Below are positions 44,509 through 53,751 of a stretch of DNA of 64,000 nt, one piece after another. The DNA lies in NCBI RefSeq assembly GCF_013374095.1, contig NZ_AP022672.1, positions 1 through 64,000 on the forward strand, given 5' to 3'. This DNA comes from Sphingomonas sp. HMP6. GTDB lineage: Bacteria > Pseudomonadota > Alphaproteobacteria > Sphingomonadales > Sphingomonadaceae. A program made the translations under genes and the position numbers. The notes beneath the pieces are model-generated. The model had not been told where the DNA came from and ran no database searches. It was given only the letters and a program-made list of their open reading frames with translations. Every line of letters starts with the position of its first letter. The stretch's first letter is position 1.

Positions 44509-44588
44509 GGCATTGGCAAAGCCAATGCCGTCGGACGGCACACGTGCCGCCGACCGGCTTTGCGGGAGTGCGGTTTAGCGTGGCTAAA
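44509..44588. repeat. Three-hairpin repeat, copy A
   Basis: Hairpin 1: GGCATTGGC (44509-44517) with GCCAATGCC (44521-44529). Hairpin 2: 44530-44540 with 44545-44554, containing CGTCGGACGG and its partner CCGCCGACC. Hairpin 3: TTTAGC (44574-44579) with GCTAAA (44583-44588). The order and the CGTCGGACGG block match copy B at 58662-58752. It lies between rplL and its terminator. Confidence 0.7.
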
Positions 44589-44607
44589 TCGTCTCTCCCG
44601 CTTCAGC

Positions 44608-44985
44608 TCACTTGATCTCGACGGTCGCGCCGGCTGCTTCCAGCTGGGCCTTGATCTTGGCGGCTTCGTCCTTCGAAACGCCTTCCTTGATCGCCTTCGG
44701 AGCGGATTCAACCAGCGTCTTGGCTTCGGTCAGGCCGAGCGCGGTGATCGCACGGACTTCCTTGATGACGTTGATCTTCTTGCCGCCGTCGCCGGTCAGG
44801 ATGACGTCGAATTCGGTCTGCTCTTCAGCAGCCGGAGCGGCTGCGCCGCCGCCTGCTGCGGGAGCTGCTGCAACTGCTGCTGCGGCCGAGACGCCCCACT
44901 TCTCTTCGAGAAGCTTCGAAAGGTCAGCCGCCTCGAGGACGGTCAGTTCGGAAAGCTGGTCAACCAGCGCGTTAAGGTCTGCCAT
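44608..44985 (-). CDS. rplL: 50S ribosomal protein L7/L12
   Basis: The 125-aa stalk protein that recruits translational GTPases. It has the N-terminal dimerisation helix pair, an Ala/Gly-rich hinge (about 35-52) and the C-terminal globular domain with [20 protein letters not shown], ending ATVEIK. It lies 45 bases after rplJ and shares the L10-regulated transcript. Confidence 0.97.
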   Translation of the reverse strand: MADLNALVDQLSELTVLEAADLSKLLEEKWGVSAAAAVAAAPAAGGGAAAPAAEEQTEFDVILTGDGGKKINVIKEVRAITALGLTEAKTLVESAPKAIKEGVSKDEAAKIKAQLEAAGATVEIK

Positions 44986-45030
44986 GTGTAGTCTCCAGTT
45001 TTAGTTCGGTTTGAAATCTCGAAGCGCCAA

Positions 45031-45558
45031 TCAGGCGTCTGCGCTTTCCTTGTCCTTGTCGGCATACGCCATGAGGACCCGGGCGAGCTGAGCTGCCGGA
45101 GCCTGCGTGATCGTCGCGAGCTTGGTTGCGGGTGCAACCAGGAGGCCCAGGATCTTCGCGCGCAGTTCATCCAGCGACGGCATCGTCGCGAGTGCCTTCA
45201 CACCGTCTACGTCGAGGACAGTCGCGCCCATGGCCCCACCCACGATTTCGAACTTGTCGTTCGTCTTCGCGAAATCGACGGCTACCTTGGCAGCCGCGAC
45301 GGGGTCGATGGAGGAGGCGAGACCGACCGGCCCGGTGAGCATGTCGCCCAGCGAGAGATAGTCGGTGCCGTCCAGCGCGATCTTGGCAAGCTTGTTCTTC
45401 GAGACCTTGTAGGTCGCCCCTGCGTCACGCATTGCGTTGCGCAGCTTGGTCGACTGCGCCACCGTCATGCCGAGGTTGCGGGTGACAACCACCACGCCGA
45501 CTTCGGCAAACGTCTGGCGCAGTTCGGCGACGAGCTCGGTCTTTTGAGCGCGATCCAT
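45031..45558 (-). CDS. rplJ: 50S ribosomal protein L10
   Basis: The 175-aa base of the L7/L12 stalk. The start [17 protein letters not shown] is typical; the ATG at 45558 has GGAG upstream, while an earlier in-frame ATG would add a non-family extension. [20 protein letters not shown] and the C-terminal helices that bind L7/L12 are present. It is preceded by a leader of about 240 bases with an L10-type structure. Confidence 0.97.
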   Translation of the reverse strand: MDRAQKTELVAELRQTFAEVGVVVVTRNLGMTVAQSTKLRNAMRDAGATYKVSKNKLAKIALDGTDYLSLGDMLTGPVGLASSIDPVAAAKVAVDFAKTNDKFEIVGGAMGATVLDVDGVKALATMPSLDELRAKILGLLVAPATKLATITQAPAAQLARVLMAYADKDKESADA

Positions 45559-45715
45559 GCCATTCTCCACGTTTTGGTCCTGCCGCTTGCACGACATGAC
45601 CGGTTACAAACCGACACGCAGATGCGCATCGGCACTGTCCAGCGATGGGGAATGGGAGCGACGCCCCGAATGGAGGCGACATATCGTCACGACGGTAAGT
45701 CGTGCGGAAATCCTG

Positions 45716-45775
45716 TCCCCGTCTCGGTAGGAGATTAAGACCGGCAAACCCGGTCACCTACTGTCTCGGACGGTC
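45716..45775 (-). promoter_or_regulatory. L10-type autoregulatory leader
   Basis: In the rplJ 5' leader the minus strand reads AGTAGGTGACCGGG, then a GTTTGCCGGTCTTAATC stretch and CTCCTACCGAGAC. TAGG/CCTA and CCGG/CCGG can pair around it. This matches the known L10/L7-L12 binding leader in sequence style and position, implying translational feedback by the L10 complex. Confidence 0.6.
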
Positions 45776-45808
45776 CCGCCGGGCCGAAGCCTGCCGGGAG
45801 AGTGCGCG

Positions 45809-45836
45809 CCGATAACGGATTCGCTGCGGAAGTCAA
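45809..45836 (-). promoter_or_regulatory. Candidate promoter of rplJL
   Basis: Minus-strand TTGACT (45831-45836) and TATCGG (45809-45814), 16-base spacer, placing transcription start just upstream of the L10 leader. Confidence 0.45.
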
Positions 45837-45977
45837 CCTTGGGTGGCGCGCCGTTCCTTTGGCGGAGCGCCAGAAAGAGAGTAGCTTTTTACCCGAAACT
45901 GGGAAACACTCGCCCCCAAGGACCGCATGAGTCCACGCAGGATGGATCGAAACTCGCTTGAAGCAGGGGACCGATCG

Positions 45978-47156
45978 ATGACCACACACTTGCCCGCAGC
46001 AGCGCTTCCGGATGAAGCGCAGGACGATTTGCTGACTCGCGGTTTCGCGCGCCGTGATCTCGCGCGGATTGCCGCCGTGTTCGGGGCTGGCGCGATCGCC
46101 GCCAGCGTCGGCCGGCCGGCCTGGGCGTCGGGTGGGGTGCCCGATCCCGCCCCCAACGCCAAGGTCCGCATCGGCGCGAACGAATGCTGGACCGGACCGC
46201 TCGCGCCCGGCGCGCTGGCCGCGTCGAAGATGATCGCGCAGGGCAATCGCTATTCGCCGCAGGATCAACGCGGCGATTTCATCAAGGCCGTCATGGCGGT
46301 CGAGAAGGTGCCGTACGATCACGTCGCCCCGTGGCCGGGATCGAGCGACCCCTTGTGTCGCAGCGTCATCACTTTCTGTTCGCCGACCAAGGGACTGGTG
46401 ACCGCCGACCCCACCTTCGAGCTCGCCGGGCGCACCGCCGCCTGGCTCGGCGCGCCGGTCAAGGCGGTGCCGCTGACGGCGGATTATGCGCATGACGTGA
46501 AGGCGATGCTCGCCGCCAACCCCGATGCCGGGCTCTATTACATCTGCACGCCGAACAACCCGACCGGCACGATCACCCCGCTTGCCGATGTGGAATGGCT
46601 GATCGCCAACAAGCCCAAGGGCGCGATGGTGCTGATCGACGAGGCCTATACCCATTTTGCGGGCGTGCCGACGGCCTCCTATCTTGCGGTCAAGCATGAC
46701 GACGTGATCGTCATGCGCACTTTCTCCAAGCTGTTCGGCATGGCCGGGCTGCGGATGGGCTACGTCATTACCAAGCCCGCCAATATCGCGAAGATGATGC
46801 GCTATGACGGCGGGATGCAATCGGGCGCCTTGCCGGTCACCAGCATCGCCTGCGCGACCGCGAGCCTGACGGCGGCCCCGTTGATCTCCGCGCGGCGCGC
46901 GCAGATGGAGGCCGCGCGCGGGTTGACGCTCGATCACCTCAAGGCGCGCAAGATCGATGTCAAACCGACCGCTGCCAACATGGTCATGATCGACTGGAAG
47001 ACGAGCCAGGCCAAGGACATGCAGGCCGCCTTCCGCAAGCAAAGCGTCGAGATTGGGCGGTCGTGGCCGATCTGGCCGACGGTCAGCCGCATCACGGTCG
47101 GCTCGGCGGCGGAGATGAAGGCTTTCTGTACCGCGCTCGACAAGATAATCGCTTGA
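45978..47156 (+). CDS. Tat-exported class I/II aminotransferase (histidinol-phosphate aminotransferase-like)
   Basis: A 392-aa PLP-dependent enzyme resembling HisC-like aminotransferases. Residues 25-26 are the twin arginines of a Tat signal (RRDLARIAAVFGAG), indicating export folded with cofactor. The aminotransferase domain includes CTPNNPTGTITPL, VLIDEAYTHF and the PLP lysine Lys251 in RTFSKLFGMAGLRMGY. The ATG at 45978 (GCAGGGGA upstream) is preferred over one at 45927. A periplasmic HisC-like enzyme is unusual because its usual substrates are cytosolic; substrate unknown. It stands divergent from rplJ and upstream of phoX, separated by 170 bases. Confidence 0.85.
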   Translation: MTTHLPAAALPDEAQDDLLTRGFARRDLARIAAVFGAGAIAASVGRPAWASGGVPDPAPNAKVRIGANECWTGPLAPGALAASKMIAQGNRYSPQDQRGDFIKAVMAVEKVPYDHVAPWPGSSDPLCRSVITFCSPTKGLVTADPTFELAGRTAAWLGAPVKAVPLTADYAHDVKAMLAANPDAGLYYICTPNNPTGTITPLADVEWLIANKPKGAMVLIDEAYTHFAGVPTASYLAVKHDDVIVMRTFSKLFGMAGLRMGYVITKPANIAKMMRYDGGMQSGALPVTSIACATASLTAAPLISARRAQMEAARGLTLDHLKARKIDVKPTAANMVMIDWKTSQAKDMQAAFRKQSVEIGRSWPIWPTVSRITVGSAAEMKAFCTALDKIIA

Positions 47157-47210
47157 TCGACCGACGGAAAATGCGGGGCTGAACCGCGCATTTCCGGGGT
47201 TGCCGGGGCG

Positions 47211-47239
47211 GTGTCATCAGACCGTCTCGGCAGTGTCGC
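47211..47239 (+). promoter_or_regulatory. Pho-box-like 11-bp repeats upstream of phoX
   Basis: GTGTCAT (47211), CCGTCTC (47222) and GTGTCGC (47233) share the core GTC at exact 11-bp steps, as in PhoB-binding direct repeats, about 90-115 bases before the phoX-like start. Matches to CTGTCAT are 6, 4 and 4 of 7. Confidence 0.35.
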
Positions 47240-47326
47240 TGTTTTGACGCGGACTCGTCATGCCAGCGTTAAACTTCCCCGACAGGAGGGCCTCCGACGA
47301 CCATTCAGGTTGCTTCGGGGGACATC

Positions 47327-49801
47327 ATGGATTCGTTCGACACTGCAATCGCCGCGTACACTGACGGCGATATCGACACCAACCGCACCAGCAATCCGCA
47401 TCTGAACGACATGATCGCGTCGCGCTATTCGCGACGGCAGGCGTTGATGGGCGGCCTCTCGGCGGCGACTGCCGCAGTGTTCGGCGGGGCGTTGCTGTCG
47501 GCCTGTTCCAGCGGTCCCACGATTCCCCTGACGGTTGTGGCCGGATCTTCGGGCCAGACGACCTCCGGCAAGACCGTCACGCTCACCGGCGCGGTTTCGG
47601 GCGGTTCGGCGACCAACGTCGCCTGGGTGCAGACCGGCGGGCCCGCGGTCACGCTGACCGGCGCGAACAGCAATATCGCGAGCTTCGTTGCGCCATCAGT
47701 CGCGACCAGCACGACGCTGACCTTCCGCTACACGGCCACCCCGGATTCGGGCAGCGCGGTCACCTCCGACGCCACGGTCGTGGTCGCTCCGGCCGTGCTC
47801 GGCTTCACCGCGGTGTCGAAAAGCCTTGCCGACATCGTCACCGTGCCGACGGGCTACAATGTCACCGTGCTGTTTCGCCTGGGCGATCCGATCGCGAGCG
47901 GGGTATCGGCCTTCGCCAATAACGGCACCGACACGAATTTCGCGCAAAGGGCAGGCGATCATCATGACGGCATGACCTTTTTCGGGCTCGCCGCAACCGG
48001 CACCACGCCCGATCCGACGAGCAACACGCGCGGCGTACTCGCACTCAACCATGAGAATATCACTGCGGCCTATCTCCACCCCGCCGGGCAGACTTCGGTT
48101 GGTGGCGCGCGGCCCGAGGCCGAGGCACTGAAGGAAATCGAGTGCCACGGCGTTTCGGTGATCGAAGTGGCGCAGGCCAGCGGCACTTGGTCCTATGTTC
48201 AGGCATCGTCGCTCAACCGTCGCATCACGCCGTTGACGCCGATGAGCTTCAATGGCCCGGTGCGCGGAGCCGCGATCCTGCGCACGGTCTTCTCGCCGAC
48301 TGGCGTTGCGGGCCGCGGCACGATCAACAATTGCGCCAATGGCACGATGCCGTGGAACACGTATCTGACCGCTGAAGAGAATTGGGCCGGATACTTCCGC
48401 CGCTCGACCGGCGATGTCGCCGCGCGCGGCGGTGCGACCTCCAAGGTCAATGTCAGCCTTGCGCGTTACGGCATTCCCGAAGGCCGCGCCGGCAACAACA
48501 ATTGGGCGACCGTCGTCCCCGCCGATGCGACCAGCACGAACTATTCGAAGTGGAACATCACGGTGAACCCGGCCGCGGCAGCCGACGGGACCGGCGATTT
48601 CCGCAACGAGGCGTTCCAATATGGCTGGATCGTCGAAATCGATCCGTTCGATCCGGCATCGACCCCGCGCAAGCGCACTGCGCTTGGCCGGATGAACCAT
48701 GAAGGCTGCCAGATCGGTCGCACGATCGCGGGCGTCCGCCCGGCCTTCTACATGGGCGATGATGCGCAGAACGAATATATCTACAAATTCGTCTCGACCG
48801 CTGCGTGGTCGGCGGCGGATGCGGCGATCACCAACCGGCTGGCGATTGGCGACAAATATCTCGACGCCGGTACGCTCTACGTCGCGAAATTCAACGCTGA
48901 TGGCAGCGGCACGTGGCTCCCTTTGGTGTTCGGCACCGGCCCCCTGACCGCCGCCAATGCGGCGTATGCGTTCGCGGATCAGGCCGACGTGCTGGTCAAT
49001 ACGCGGCTCGCCGCCGATGCGCTTGGGGCGACGCGGATGGACCGACCCGAATGGACTGCGGTCAATCCGGCGACCGGCGAAATGTACTGCACGCTCACCA
49101 ACAATTCGTCGCGTACCGCCGCTACGGTCGATGCCGCCAACCCGCGTGCCTATAATGATCCGCGTACGACCGGTGGATCGACCAACGGCAATGCCAACGG
49201 CCATATCATCCGCTTGCGCGAAACCGGTGATACGTCGGAGGCGACCAGCTTTGCTTGGGACGTGTACGGTTTCGGTGCGGGCAGCGATCTGGATCCGACC
49301 AATATCAACCTGTCGGGCCTCGATGCGACCAATGATTTCTCCTCGCCCGATGGCCTGTGGTTTGGCTTGCCGACCAACATCACCGGCCAATCCACGCCAC
49401 TGATGTGGATCCAGACGGACGACGGTGCCTTTGTCGATCAGACCAATTGCATGTTGCTCGCCTCGATCCCGGGCGTCACCGGCGATGGCGGCCCGCGCAG
49501 CGTGACCAGCACGCTGGGCGGCGTGACGAACACCGTTACGACGCGCATCGGTAAGACGCCGGGGACGGCACTGCGTCGCTTCCTGGTCGGGCCGAAGGAG
49601 TGTGAGATCACCGGCATTCACTCGACGCCGGATGGCAAATCGCTGTTCGTGAACATCCAGCATCCCGGCGAAAACGGCAATGCGACGACCGCCACCAGCA
49701 ACTGGCCGGCCAACCAGTCCGGCACGGCCGCTGCTGGCTCGCGCCCGCGATCGGCGACGATCGTCATCACCAAGGCCGATGGCGGCGTGATCGGCATTTG
49801 A
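47327..49801 (+). CDS. PhoX-family (DUF839) exported phosphatase with N-terminal Ig-like domain
   Basis: An 824-aa protein of the PhoX/DUF839 family, calcium- and iron-dependent phosphatases that release phosphate from organic phosphates. A Tat motif SRRQALMGG (Arg36-Arg37) is followed by a lipobox LLSAC (Cys60), so it is probably a Tat-exported lipoprotein. Residues about 65-155 form an extra Ig/PKD-like domain (SGKTVTLTGAVSGG...SNIASFVAP). The phosphatase domain follows, with GVLALNHENI, CHGVSVIEV, GRMNHEGC, GDDAQNEYIYKF and DGLWFG. Its terminator is at 49826-49853. Confidence 0.87.
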   Translation: MDSFDTAIAAYTDGDIDTNRTSNPHLNDMIASRYSRRQALMGGLSAATAAVFGGALLSACSSGPTIPLTVVAGSSGQTTSGKTVTLTGAVSGGSATNVAWVQTGGPAVTLTGANSNIASFVAPSVATSTTLTFRYTATPDSGSAVTSDATVVVAPAVLGFTAVSKSLADIVTVPTGYNVTVLFRLGDPIASGVSAFANNGTDTNFAQRAGDHHDGMTFFGLAATGTTPDPTSNTRGVLALNHENITAAYLHPAGQTSVGGARPEAEALKEIECHGVSVIEVAQASGTWSYVQASSLNRRITPLTPMSFNGPVRGAAILRTVFSPTGVAGRGTINNCANGTMPWNTYLTAEENWAGYFRRSTGDVAARGGATSKVNVSLARYGIPEGRAGNNNWATVVPADATSTNYSKWNITVNPAAAADGTGDFRNEAFQYGWIVEIDPFDPASTPRKRTALGRMNHEGCQIGRTIAGVRPAFYMGDDAQNEYIYKFVSTAAWSAADAAITNRLAIGDKYLDAGTLYVAKFNADGSGTWLPLVFGTGPLTAANAAYAFADQADVLVNTRLAADALGATRMDRPEWTAVNPATGEMYCTLTNNSSRTAATVDAANPRAYNDPRTTGGSTNGNANGHIIRLRETGDTSEATSFAWDVYGFGAGSDLDPTNINLSGLDATNDFSSPDGLWFGLPTNITGQSTPLMWIQTDDGAFVDQTNCMLLASIPGVTGDGGPRSVTSTLGGVTNTVTTRIGKTPGTALRRFLVGPKECEITGIHSTPDGKSLFVNIQHPGENGNATTATSNWPANQSGTAAAGSRPRSATIVITKADGGVIGI

Positions 49802-49825
49802 TCTCGCGCTAGGTGTCATTGCGGA

Positions 49826-49853
49826 AGGGCCGGGGGAGACCTCCGGCCCTTTT
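49826..49853 (+). terminator. Intrinsic terminator of the phoX-like gene
   Basis: AGGGCCGG (49826-49833) pairs with CCGGCCCT (49843-49850) and is followed by TTT, 25 bases after the stop codon. Confidence 0.75.
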
Positions 49854-49889
49854 GCGTCACAGTTTCGCTACGCGGCTGAAACAAATTCC

Positions 49890-51848
49890 ATGTCGCCGGG
49901 TTCTACCGCTGTGACCATCCCAGAAATCCCACCGCTCCCCGCGCGGTCGCCGCGCTGGCGCTGGCTGTTGCCGCGCATCGCCCTTGCCGTCGTGGCGTCG
50001 CTTGCGATCCTGGTGCTCGCGCTCGGTGCCTTTCCGGTCGGCCTGCTGCGGGGCGTAGTCGAGCAGCGCCTGTCGAGCGCCCTGCGCACGCAAGTCGCGG
50101 TCGGATCGATTACGCGCGACAGCCTGTTTTCCTATACGCCGGTCGTGGCGATACGCGACGTGCGGATCGCGCAGCCGACCTGGGCTGGGACGGGCGATTT
50201 CGTCCGGCTGGGCTCGGCCAGCCTGCGCGTTCCGGTGTTTGCCTTGTTGTTCGGCACCTTCCGCCCCGATCGGGTCGCGCTCGACGGTGCCCGCATCGTG
50301 CTGGTGCGCGATGCCAATGGCCGCGCGAATTGGAAGCCCGACGGCCCGACATCGGGGAAGAGCGATTCGACCGGTCCCAGCTTGTCCGACCTCACGGTTA
50401 CCAACACGCAGATCGAACTGCGCGATGCGAAGCGCGGCCTCGTCGTGGCGGGGCCGCTGACGGTCGATGCGGCGCGCGGTTTGCGGCTTTCGGCCAAGGG
50501 TAGCTTTCTCGATACGCCCGCGACGCTCGATCTGTCCGGCGGGCGCATCACCGGGATCGATCCCGCCGCGCCCTATCCCTTTGCCGCGAAGCTCACGTCG
50601 CCCGCGCTGAACATGACGGCCAAGGGCGTGATGAACGGCGTGCTCGACACGCGGCACTTCAAAGCAGACATCACGGCGCGCGCCCCGACGCTCAAGAACA
50701 TCGACCGGATCATCGAGGCGGGGCTGTTTGGCACGCAAGCCGTCGCAGTCACCGGCACGATCCGGCATGAGGGGCGCGACTGGTATGTCGACCGGATCGG
50801 CGGCAGCATCGGCCGTTCGCGCTTCACCGGTGTGGCGACGGTGCACAAGATCGACGAGCGCACCGCGATCGACGCGCGGCTTCACGCGACGCAGCTCGAC
50901 TTTGACGATCTTGCCGACGCCAAGGGCCAGGCCGCATCGCAACAGCGCCGCGCCGCAATCGGCCCGCGCGTCCTGCCGCCGACGCGAATCAATTTGGCGA
51001 AACTGTGGAAGACCGATGGCACGATCCGCTTTTCCGCCGATCGGCTGCTTTCCAAGGGCGGCACCGTGTTCCGGAGCCTGTCGGGGACGATCAGCCTCGA
51101 CCACAAGCTGTTGACCGTCAGCAATGTCGTCGCGACGCTCGCGAATGGCCGGATGACCGGCACGGCGCGCGTCGATCACCGCAGCGGACGGCCCAAATTG
51201 GCGGTCGACCTGCGCCTCGCCGGGCTGACGCTCGAAGGGCTGATCGGCAAGCCCGATATTGTCGGCGGGCAAGTGCGCGGGCACATCGTGCTCAGCGGGC
51301 AGGGGGACACCGTGCGCGAGGCGCTGTCGCATGCCTCCGGCAAGGCCGCGATCGTAGCGACAGAAGGGCATGTGAAGCGGATCGTCGCCGATGTGCTCGG
51401 CCAGAATTTGAGCGGCGCGGTGGTCCACGCGATCGAGCGACCGAGCCAGCAAGTGCCGCTCCGTTGCCTCGTCGCCAATTTCAAAGCGACCAATGGTGTG
51501 CTCGTGCCGCATCCGCTCGGGATCGACACCGGCAGCTCGGTCGGGCGCGGCGCGGGGCGGATCGTGCTGGAGGAAGAGCGGATCGACGTGACGCTTGCGG
51601 GCACAAGCAAGAGCCGCGCGCTGCTCCGCATTGCCGACCCGATCCGCATCGGCGGCACGCTGAGCGCGCCGACCGTCTCGGTCGCGGGTGCCGGCACCAC
51701 CGACAAACCGACGCCCGGCGCGCTGCTCAAGGTGTTCGGCCGTTCGCTTGGGCAAGCGCTGGGCATCACCAAGACTCCGCCCAACATCCCGATCCCGCCG
51801 CCTGCGACCTTCGGCTGCGCGAGCGCGGTCGCCGAGGCGCTGCGATAG
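49890..51848 (+). CDS. AsmA-family inner-membrane protein
   Basis: A 652-aa protein with one N-terminal membrane helix (about 26-52) and a long periplasmic region of repetitive beta strands. It has the AsmA features LLRGVVEQRLSSALRTQVAVG near residue 55, FRPDRVALDGARIVLVRDANG and a C-terminal AsmA_2-type segment. Such proteins are bridge-like lipid-transfer or outer-membrane biogenesis factors. The ATG at 49890 has no strong ribosome binding site; a GTG at 49911 is a possible alternative. It is convergent with cspA, and both share the terminator at 51916-51941. Confidence 0.82.
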   Translation: MSPGSTAVTIPEIPPLPARSPRWRWLLPRIALAVVASLAILVLALGAFPVGLLRGVVEQRLSSALRTQVAVGSITRDSLFSYTPVVAIRDVRIAQPTWAGTGDFVRLGSASLRVPVFALLFGTFRPDRVALDGARIVLVRDANGRANWKPDGPTSGKSDSTGPSLSDLTVTNTQIELRDAKRGLVVAGPLTVDAARGLRLSAKGSFLDTPATLDLSGGRITGIDPAAPYPFAAKLTSPALNMTAKGVMNGVLDTRHFKADITARAPTLKNIDRIIEAGLFGTQAVAVTGTIRHEGRDWYVDRIGGSIGRSRFTGVATVHKIDERTAIDARLHATQLDFDDLADAKGQAASQQRRAAIGPRVLPPTRINLAKLWKTDGTIRFSADRLLSKGGTVFRSLSGTISLDHKLLTVSNVVATLANGRMTGTARVDHRSGRPKLAVDLRLAGLTLEGLIGKPDIVGGQVRGHIVLSGQGDTVREALSHASGKAAIVATEGHVKRIVADVLGQNLSGAVVHAIERPSQQVPLRCLVANFKATNGVLVPHPLGIDTGSSVGRGAGRIVLEEERIDVTLAGTSKSRALLRIADPIRIGGTLSAPTVSVAGAGTTDKPTPGALLKVFGRSLGQALGITKTPPNIPIPPPATFGCASAVAEALR

Positions 51849-51915
51849 CGCGTGCGGGCATTCCCCTAACGGGTGGGGGTATTCGGATGCCGTCGCGACG
51901 CTCGACACAAAAAAA

Positions 51916-51941
51916 GGGCGGCCCGGGAAACCGGACCGCCC
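51916..51941. terminator. Bidirectional intrinsic terminator between the AsmA gene and cspA
   Basis: Stem 51916-51926 with 51931-51941 (one mismatch), loop GAAA. TTTCTT follows on the plus strand and TTTTTTT on the minus strand. Confidence 0.85.
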
Positions 51942-51960
51942 TTTCTTGTAGCAGACGCTA

Positions 51961-52167
51961 TTAAGCGTGCTGCAGGTTCACAGCCGACATCTTGCCGCGC
52001 TTGTCCTGCTCGAGCTCGTACTGGACGCGTTGGTCCTTATCGAGGGTCGCCATGCCGGCGCGCTCGACTGCAGTGATGTGCACGAAGGCATCTTCGCCGC
52101 CGCCTTCCGGCGCGATGAAGCCATAGCCCTTGTCGGCGTTGAAGAATTTTACGGTTCCGATGGTCAT
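51961..52167 (-). CDS. cspA: Cold-shock domain protein (CspA family)
   Basis: The 68-aa single-stranded nucleic-acid-binding protein has RNP1 KGYGFI and RNP2 DAFVHI, with the family-typical start TIGTVKFFNADKGYG. It lies on the minus strand between the AsmA gene and rplA. About 160 bases separate its start from the rplA terminator; this stretch could hold a cold-shock-type leader, but no specific structure is claimed. Family members act as RNA chaperones or antiterminators. Confidence 0.93.
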   Translation of the reverse strand: MTIGTVKFFNADKGYGFIAPEGGGEDAFVHITAVERAGMATLDKDQRVQYELEQDKRGKMSAVNLQHA

Positions 52168-52330
52168 AACATGAACCTTCTTTGGTTGCCCGCCGCGAAC
52201 ATCGCGCCGGGGGTGCCGAAATCAGCAGTGAAAGAAGGAAGATGGTGCCGCAAAGCGCCCTAGACCGTCGATTTGCGAAAGTAGCCTGTCCGCCCTAGGC
52301 GCATTTCACGCGGATAGCAAATGCTCACGA

Positions 52331-52358
52331 AAAAGGGCCGGGGATTGCGCCCCGGCCC
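52331..52358 (-). terminator. Intrinsic terminator of rplKA
   Basis: Perfect 9-bp stem (52335-52343 with 52350-52358), loop ATTGCG, followed on the minus strand by TTTT (52331-52334). It lies 28 bases after the rplA stop, confirming that rplKA ends here. Confidence 0.8.
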
Positions 52359-52386
52359 TTTCGTTTCTCAGCAAAGTCGGCTGCGA

Positions 52387-53079
52387 TCAGGCTGCCGAAA
52401 CTTCCGCCACATCGACCTTGATCCCGGCACCCATCGTGCTCGAAACCGCGACCTTGCGGACATACTTGCCCTTGGCGCCCGATGGCTTGGCCTTGACGAT
52501 CGCATCGACCAGCGCGTCGAAATTGGCGCGCAGATCTTCCGCCGGGAACGACGCCTTGCCGATACCCGAATGGATGATGCCGGCCTTTTCGACGCGATAT
52601 TCGATCTGGCCGCCCTTGGCTGCCTTCACGGCCTCCGCGACGTTCATCGTAACCGTGCCGAGCTTGGGGTTCGGCATCATGCCCTTTGGCCCCAGGATCT
52701 TGCCGAGGCGACCGACGATGCCCATCATGTCGGGCGTGGCGATGCAGCGATCGAAATCGATCGTGCCACCCTGGATGATCTCCATCAGATCTTCCGCACC
52801 GACCACGTCGGCACCAGCGGCCAGAGCTTCCTCAGCCTTCGCACCCTTGGCAAACACGCCGACGCGGACCGTTTTGCCGGTGCCCTTGGGCAGGGTTACG
52901 ACGCCGCGGACCATCTGGTCGGCGTGACGCGGGTCGACGCCCAGGTTCATTGCGACTTCGATCGTCTCGTCGAACTTCGACGTGGCACCGGCGCGGGCGA
53001 GGGCGATGGCCTCATCGATGCCGTGCATTTTTTCACGATCGATCGTGACCGACTTCTGCTTCTTGCTGACAAATGCCAT
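52387..53079 (-). CDS. rplA: 50S ribosomal protein L1
   Basis: The 230-aa ribosomal protein of the L1 stalk; translational repressor in many bacteria. The start [14 protein letters not shown] at 53079 is the family start, with the longer frame rejected. [20 protein letters not shown] and [20 protein letters not shown] are typical. It follows rplK by four bases. A terminator directly downstream separates it from cspA and from rplJ, which lies 6.8 kb further on. Confidence 0.97.
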   Translation of the reverse strand: MAFVSKKQKSVTIDREKMHGIDEAIALARAGATSKFDETIEVAMNLGVDPRHADQMVRGVVTLPKGTGKTVRVGVFAKGAKAEEALAAGADVVGAEDLMEIIQGGTIDFDRCIATPDMMGIVGRLGKILGPKGMMPNPKLGTVTMNVAEAVKAAKGGQIEYRVEKAGIIHSGIGKASFPAEDLRANFDALVDAIVKAKPSGAKGKYVRKVAVSSTMGAGIKVDVAEVSAA

Positions 53080-53083
53080 GATC

Positions 53084-53515
53084 TCAGCCCTCCACCACTT
53101 CGAGGCCCATTGCGCGGGCGCTGCCTTCGATGATGCGCGTCGCGGCATCGAGATCGTTGGCGTTGAGATCCTTCATCTTCGCAGTCGCGATGTCGGACAG
53201 TTGCGAGCGCTTGATCGTGCCGCCCGAAATCTTGCCTGGCTCCTTCGAACCCGACTTGAGGCCAGCGGCCTTCTTGATCAGATACGACGCCGGCGGCGTC
53301 TTCGTTTCGAACGAGAACGAACGATCGGCATAGACCGTGATCACGGTCGGCAGCGGCGTGCCGACTTCCTGGTCACCGGTCTGCGCGTTGAACGCCTTGC
53401 AGAATTCCATGATGTTCACGCCGCGCTGACCCAGTGCAGGGCCGATCGGGGGCGAGGGGTTGGCCTTGCCTGCAGGGACCTGCAGCTTGATATAGCCGGT
53501 AATCTTTTTTGCCAT
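53084..53515 (-). CDS. rplK: 50S ribosomal protein L11
   Basis: The 143-aa ribosomal protein of the GTPase-associated centre. It has the family motifs [20 protein letters not shown] near residue 16 and the C-terminal RNA-binding [12 protein letters not shown]. It is the first gene of the rplKA pair. The 330 bases between rplK and the plus-strand CxxCH gene contain both leaders and no other gene that I can see. Confidence 0.97.
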   Translation of the reverse strand: MAKKITGYIKLQVPAGKANPSPPIGPALGQRGVNIMEFCKAFNAQTGDQEVGTPLPTVITVYADRSFSFETKTPPASYLIKKAAGLKSGSKEPGKISGGTIKRSQLSDIATAKMKDLNANDLDAATRIIEGSARAMGLEVVEG

Positions 53516-53751
53516 GTGGCAGCCTCACTCTGTTTCAAGTTTAGCGGTCCAGACGACGGGCCGATGGCCCATCTCCCGCAGATGGTTCCGACGATATGAC
53601 GTTGGAAGCTGGCGCGCATAACCGAATGCGCGCGGCGATGCAAATGCTTGTGCCCGCGCTTTGCGTCATTCTCGCAACCGGCAATGGTCGCAACGCCGAC
53701 GTACGCCGTAAGTAGCGCCGTAATGGATATAGCTGTGTTACAGAACTGACG

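Noticed and set aside
47696..51908. Long minus-strand frames over the PhoX and AsmA genes (707 and 683 codons)
   Set aside because: Same GC-bias effect; no family motifs, while the plus-strand products are recognisable.
52168..52330. Cold-shock-type leader of cspA
   Set aside because: The length is suitable but no convincing promoter or conserved cold-shock element could be identified by eye.
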